Assembly (NCBI GenBank): GCA_019614645.1
Contig: JABWDB010000011.1
Location: 868,001 to 932,000, forward strand
DNA: 64,000 bases
DNA from: Stratiolaelaps scimitus
Lineage: Eukaryota; Arthropoda; Arachnida; Mesostigmata; Laelapidae
Direction: 5' to 3'
How positions within the stretch are numbered: the first letter of the stretch is position 1; each line of letters opens with the position of its first letter. Below, one piece after another: positions 58,483 to 64,000 of this stretch. The notes under the pieces are model-generated. The model searched no databases. It saw only the letters and a program-made list of their open reading frames with translations, and was not told where the DNA came from. A program made the translations under genes and the position numbers.

Positions 58483-59527
58483 GATAAACGGAGGAGCGAA
58501 TACTGGGTCACGATGTCACTTCTGCTTGGGCCGGCTTAACGTACGGACCACCATCCACGAGCGGCGTGGCGCAGACACTCGAAACAAAGCAGTTCAATGA
58601 AGACGTGCGTACGATACAAAAGCTGTGACGGCAACGTAATCCATTTACCCCGGCGGTGGTGGGGTGCAATTGTCTACCCACAAGTTTCAGGATGTACGCC
58701 GGACGAAGGCTTCCCTTACAGGAGGCCAACTCAGATCCGCTGTGGGCCAGTCCTGATTCTCGAATCGAGCGGAATCATCAGCCTGTCGGAGGCACTGAGA
58801 GCTGATCTGCTGATCGGCTAAATGTGCACAAGGCGGGACGTGGTAATAAATCTAACTGAATCATAACGTCTTCCATGTTGAGGGTCGAGAGCTTAGACGG
58901 GAGAAAGCGGCGCTCGAAAATCCTTGCAATTCATATCTTATAAGGTTATCGAGACTGCTAACGAAACAGGTTCAATGTTCCTGTGGCACGTTCCAGTAGC
59001 GCCGGTACATTTGGGAAGGTCATAAGGAATGCATGCTATTCACGGTACCATATCGATATTTGGCTCTACTATATTCTAGTGGGTCGCCCAAAAAAGTAAA
59101 CAGGACAACAAGTCGCTTTCAGGCCCTAGACTCTACTGCTGTTGCTATTGTTGTCATGACTATGTTTTTCATATCATAGTCAATCTTCCGCAGTGGATGA
59201 GTGTTTGGGTAGTTAGCGACATACCATGAACTTGTTTTGTGTGTGTGTGTGCAAAAAAGCGCCTGTGGTGTACATGTATTTAGCCGTTTGGAAAACGTCG
59301 GAGCCAACATTCGATAATAATAATAATAATAATAATAATATAATAACTCATTAAACACCACGATGAAACATTCATAATTATATTCTCATTGTCCATTTAC
59401 GAACGCCACAATGATCCAATTCTCATTATCACTGATCATCGAATGCAACAATTCCATGACCAATCAATACCTTACAGGATGGAATTGGAAGACCTAAACG
59501 ACCGAGCCTATTATATATATATATATA

Positions 59528-59666
59528 GTGTCCTGTATCATACTGAAAAAAGCCAGGGCCCGCAGGAGTTCGAGTTGTCCCAGGCGACCTATCGTGACAT
59601 ATCGACAAATTAAGCATTGAAAAATTGCAGTTGCGTTCATGAAACAAGAAATCCTTTACCACCACC
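59528..59666 (+). repeat. tRNA-derived SINE, diverged copy
   Basis: GCCAGGGCCCGCAGGAGTTC with B-box GAGTTCGAGTTGTCC, body TTAAGCATTGAAAAATTGCA and tail ending AAATCCTTTACC. A short (CCG)n follows. It resembles the copy at 8541 in having GGAGTTCGAGT. Confidence 0.55.
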
Positions 59667-62600
59667 GCCGCCGCCGCCATAAAATGAAGACACTGAAACC
59701 TCCTCGCTCCCAGCCCACGTCTTACACCATCGTGCCAATGCGGCTGCGCGGATGGTGGCAATTCAGTTGAGTTATCGATGGGTGTATCAGCTTCACGAGA
59801 CGCTGATGATGTCGGTCGAGCATCTGCAGCATCGGAGATGCCGCTTGCCGCTGGAAGTCGTATACTCGAGATATATGGTGTCGCCAGCCCGCGCTGTTCA
59901 CCTTAACTACCATTACTCGTGTCAACCACGAAGTGCACACGATGCACAGGCCGGCCGAGTGTCTTGTGCTGGGTGCGATGGTTAGCACAGGCAGTCCAGC
60001 CAGCTTGGTCGCTTGCTTGCGGGATTTCCGGCCGGTCGGGCCGGGACGAGGCGATCGGACCCTATGGGGTATGGCATGCCACACAAGCTATTACGGAGCC
60101 GGTTCGGCGACGCGCGACCATAAGCACACTGAGCGCGTGTCCGCATGGTCTGGTGAAGAGGGCACACAGAGCTTAGACCGGGCCCGGTACAGCCAGACGG
60201 AGGCGGCGGCGGCGGCGGAGGACCCCCTAGACGCCAGCTAGCCTTAATCCTTCGAGTGATTAATGGGAGAAATTTATTTTCTCATGCAATTAATCAACAT
60301 TCTGCCGTGCGACCGGCGCGTTCTGCGCGGTGGACCTCTGTTGTTGGGGAGAGCGTCGGGATGGGGGGCGGGGGGGCGGATGAAGTATTCGTCGACGAGA
60401 TTGGTCTCCCTGACGCACACAATGGCGGAGGTTCTTGCGTCGGGCCATGGCATAAGGCACTAATCGAGTTGCCAGTGGTGACGGCAATAATCATAATAAT
60501 AGTAATCATAATAATAGTAAGAAGAAAAAGCAGCGTAGACAGATTCATCAAAGCGTGTTTCTGTCCCCTGTTTGATCCGGTTCACTTGAACACTATTGAA
60601 ACAAGCGCGTAGCACAAAAGCACATCTACATACGTATGGTACGTACATGCATAGATCATGTTGTTTATGCTGGTTACAGATCAGGTCAGTCTGGCTGGTG
60701 TTGGCTTACCGAGCCGAATTGGAATTTCTCGGATCTCAAGAACCTCCGAGCGATCTTTGCTTGCTTGCCTGTTCGATTGTTGTACCTGATACAATCGACG
60801 GTCGCAGATTTCCCATATCGTCTGCCGGCGGTTCCGAGTTATCCGTCACCAGGCAGGCCGCCGTTGTAGTCATTGATATGCTGCGATATACGGATGCCAG
60901 AGAAATCTACTATCGCCCTGCAACGTCGCTCCTGTTTGCACAGTAAACAACGTACTTGTCTACAATAAAATGGATTATGCCGCCTAGTGTTTTACATTTG
61001 TGATTCCGGCTTCACGGTCCCCCGCCATCCTGCTCTGTGGTGTTTGTCAGCGCAGACACACACTCATTTGCATGCACTGTTGGTTTGGCCGATAGTCCTC
61101 GCACCGCCGTGCGCACTGACCTCGTCAAGCACAGCTGCAGATCCCTGGTGGGGATCCCAGGCAAACAAACAAAATAACTAAACAAATTAATCCTATCTTG
61201 TTTGGCATCGCCAAGATTACGCATCGTCGAGCTAAACGCCGCCCCCGACAGTTCTCTGTTCTCTCGTTAAGCGCACAGGAGGCGGGGGGGGAGGCCTTGA
61301 TTAGTGTGCACGTGGCCGCGTGCTGTGGGGCAGGTAATCGAGTTACAAATTAACGCCAGCCAGATGAACGTATGCAGGAGGATGTATTTCGTCCACGCCA
61401 ACTGAGTACGCTTGCCTTCACGTCTTAGATTAGCAAGGACAACATAAATATCAAGACGGGGGGAGATGGGGTCCGTACCCTTGCGATAACTGCCACCAGC
61501 CAGCCATTGTCCCAACGAAGGAAGGCTAACGCGTGCCGCCTGACTAATGAAGTTAGCAGACCGAGAGTAGCAACGATAGAGGCCGAGTAGCTCAGAAGGA
61601 AGATGCACTACTTTCCCGTGATTGTAGTGGACGTCGACGGCCGGTGTGAGTTTGGGGGGGAGGGGGGTTGAAGACAGTGAGAACTATTGTGTAGGCGTGC
61701 TGGACGTGGAATTACGCTAATTTGTTTCACGAGGTTTTCAGCGATATGTTAACCAGACGGACGCTTTCGTCTGGGAGCGGGGCTGGTGGAGAGGTAGATT
61801 GACATGAATTCAAAGAACGGACCTCATTCGTTCAACAAAGAGGTGGGAGTCGATTGTAGCGAGTCTTGCTAGTTCCGGACCTCTGCCCTTTACTGCGGGG
61901 AGAGTATAATGCTGCTAAGACGGACAATGATGTCATGACAAAGAGGCGCGAATCGTAGGGTTAGGTAAAGCTGGAAGTCCCGAGGAGAGGGAACATTGTC
62001 TTTTTTTGGTTATTTGGTTTTTGTACAATATATTTTTCTTTTTCTCTCTGCTTTACTATTGTGCTTGTCCAGGTGGTACTGGCAGTACTACTAGTGGTAA
62101 TGAACTACAATGAAACGGCAAGCCAACAACACGGTAGTGCGTTTTTCAGCAAAATTTCAGCGGCCTGCTTTGCTCGCCAGGGACGCCGCAGGCACCGTAT
62201 CCACGTATAGGCCATACAAGCGGCCCGCGCCGCCACAGTTCCGCACTACAAAAATATAGCCAACATGTTGTTATGGGCGAACTACTCGACCATGAGTTCG
62301 TTTGAGTGGTTGATCAACTCCTCTCAGCGAGCAGGGTCTGGCCGTCTCAGAAGGCTGCGTTCGCACTCAGCGAGGGCGTCGCCGTCATCGAAAACTATTC
62401 CATAAGTTGCTTGGCCTCTGTAAACAGGCCGGACAAGATAATCAGTTTACGCACAAAGCGTTTTTGCGTTCTGTTCGTTTTGTGTTCGTCGTTTGCGACC
62501 GAACGGAACCCACGTGTGTTTGTGTGTGTGTGTGTGTGTTTGTTTGTTTGTATGCGTTTATTTGTACTCAGACTTGTTGACTCGGGAGATTCGTCGATGT

Positions 62601-64000
62601 TGGCGAGTTTGTTTAGCAGTAAGTAATTGCAGATACGCGAAGGCCTGATCGTAAAGGTAGGGTCCGGATATTTGAACATGTGACAACACACAATGTTAAC
62701 TGATATGAGGATACGGATACAATAAAGCACATAGAATATACAAATTGTATATCAGAAGTATTTCATATTTTTTATTGCTGAAAAAACCAAAGAAACAAAA
62801 AAAAATATATATATATATATAAAACATATATGCTGAGGCGGACTTTCTTTTCTTCATTCTATAGATCTGCAGCCGTGGTAGTTATTCCCGACGGCAGCAT
62901 GATATTATATGATGCCCCTTGGATGACACATAACCCAACAATTGTATACAATCTCTTTACGACAATGTCAGATAGAGCGCCGTTCCAAACCGACTAGGGG
63001 TGGTGGACAGGGGAATACGGGTTTTAGTGAGTTTAAGAGTCTCACACTAGGTGGTGACAAGAGGCTGTTCTGTCACGCATGTGCATTACGCGTTCCCGAA
63101 ACCCCCATAAAAAAAAAAAAAAAAAAAAAAAAAAGATAGAGCGGACACATTACATCCACCCCTGTACGAAGTTTTCTGTACGAGACAGTCCACGGTAGGC
63201 CCAGTACTCCAACAAAGGGGCGACGACAGATGAAACCGGCAGCTCGACCGGTCTAACCAAAACATTATGACCCTTTATGAAATAAACGATTCCTCCTACT
63301 GGCTATCTTTCGGGATTCACCGGCCTGATGAACTTTGCGTCTGTACTAGATGTAACAAATGCTATGACAGGTAACAGGCTCCGCGTTACCCCCGTGAGCA
63401 GGCGCTCTAGGTTGTTCGAGTCCATCTGATGAAGGTTTGATAAAATTTGACTTTTATTTGTAAGTTGAAACTATGTACTTTATGACATCTTTATTTTTCA
63501 TAGGATTTAGGATTGACTTTGATTCGGGGAACATATAGAAATCATTCAAATAGGCTTTTCAATATAAATATATACATGACCGTAATTTACGCGACAAAGA
63601 TAATAAACGTTCCAATACCGACCTAATCATGAAATCTCGTAGCAGCTTGAAACACCTGTAGCACCTCGAAACGACGTCTTGAGTTCCAATCAGCCACATA
63701 TATAATATTATATTATACATATGATATATGATTGTCATGATATATGCCAATCAATGAATGCCAGCCATATAGTTGGCAATTAACATACAATTTCGACAAT
63801 CTAGAAATTTTATACCTAAACTCAATTGTTTGCGTTTCAAGTCTAGTTATTATTGTTTATTCATTCGCCCTGCGATCGCCAGAGGCCTCAACAAGGCCTC
63901 TGTTGCGGTGCCAAACCTGCGACAAAAGCCAAAATTAGAGGTCCAGGACAATGCCTCGTGTGCCAATGGACTAAAAATGAAGGATTTTTAAAATGTTCGA
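59667..64000. other. Intergenic, GC-rich patches and simple repeats
   Basis: No supported gene. Contents: GC-rich DNA at about 59930-60240 and 60300-60470 (with G-runs near 60361-60380), (TAA)n-like tract at 60486-60520, G-run tract at 61651-61668, (TG)n plus (TTTG)n at 62517-62550, (TA)n at 62803-62821 and an A-run of about 26 bases at 63109-63134. A 116-codon frame ending at 60946 has no recognisable domain. Confidence 0.45.
63109..63134 (+). repeat. Homopolymer A run
   Basis: About 26 consecutive A. It could be the tail of a retroposed sequence, but the DNA upstream is not recognised as a SINE or mRNA copy. Confidence 0.8.

Larger units (their letters stand above)
56882..59527. other. Intergenic with SINE remnants
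   Basis: No gene is supported. SINE pieces lie at 57589-57618 and 58395-58482. TAA repeats (59316-59342) and a (TA)n near 59512-59527 close the stretch. A 74-codon frame at 58597-58821 has no motif. Confidence 0.4.

Noticed and set aside
1..64000. CRISPR arrays, operons, riboswitches, rRNA
   Set aside because: No regularly spaced repeats with unique spacers, no gene clusters with short spacing and no rRNA-like sequence. The window is eukaryotic in character.

Overview
The window reads as nuclear DNA of a multicellular animal, most likely an arthropod. An acarine is possible, but that is a guess from texture, not from a marker gene. The eukaryotic evidence is: intron-split genes with canonical splice sites, an APE-type non-LTR retrotransposon, tRNA-derived SINEs, very dense (TA)n microsatellites, and long stretches with no coding signal. 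I see no rRNA, no confident functional tRNA, no operon and no CRISPR array.

Layout. At the left edge (153-458, minus) is a coding-looking exon of an unrecognised membrane protein. From 871 to about 5200 (minus) lies a CR1-like retrotransposon with two uninterrupted ORFs, an SGNH-esterase ORF1 and an endonuclease-reverse transcriptase ORF2. The 5.2-25 kb stretch is mostly intergenic, with a candidate signal-anchor exon (8135), a candidate small minus-strand ORF (10151-10363), one convincing secreted Pro/Gly-rich protein (11340-12053, plus), SINE copies and a truncated LINE tail (about 21956).

The best-supported locus is on the minus strand between 25.5 and 37.3 kb. It holds a ZnT2/3/8-type zinc transporter (SLC30 family) made of exon 1 (37317-37062) and a large exon 2 (31393-30093), joined across a 5.7 kb phase-1 intron. 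About 3.4 kb downstream is a second, strongly diverged copy of the large exon (26709-25583). It keeps the fold and an open frame but has lost three of the four transmembrane metal-binding residues and the His-rich loop. Its 3' splice site has the same phase, so it could be a separate gene or an alternative last exon of the first. Between the copies sits a cluster of inverted and direct duplications (27361-29039). The intron of the active transporter carries a near-perfect 250-bp palindrome (35435-35686) and an opposite-strand candidate exon (35059-35288).

From 37.4 to 39.3 kb the DNA is GC-rich and probably holds the transporter promoter. The 39-64 kb part is repeat-rich and gene-poor. It includes a degenerate LINE copy with a SINE inside it (55.3-56.3 kb), more SINEs, a dispersed repeat shared with 19.2 kb, a G-quadruplex-type island (51.3 kb), a Gln/Pro-rich ORF (48.7 kb) and a candidate terminal exon (56646-56881).
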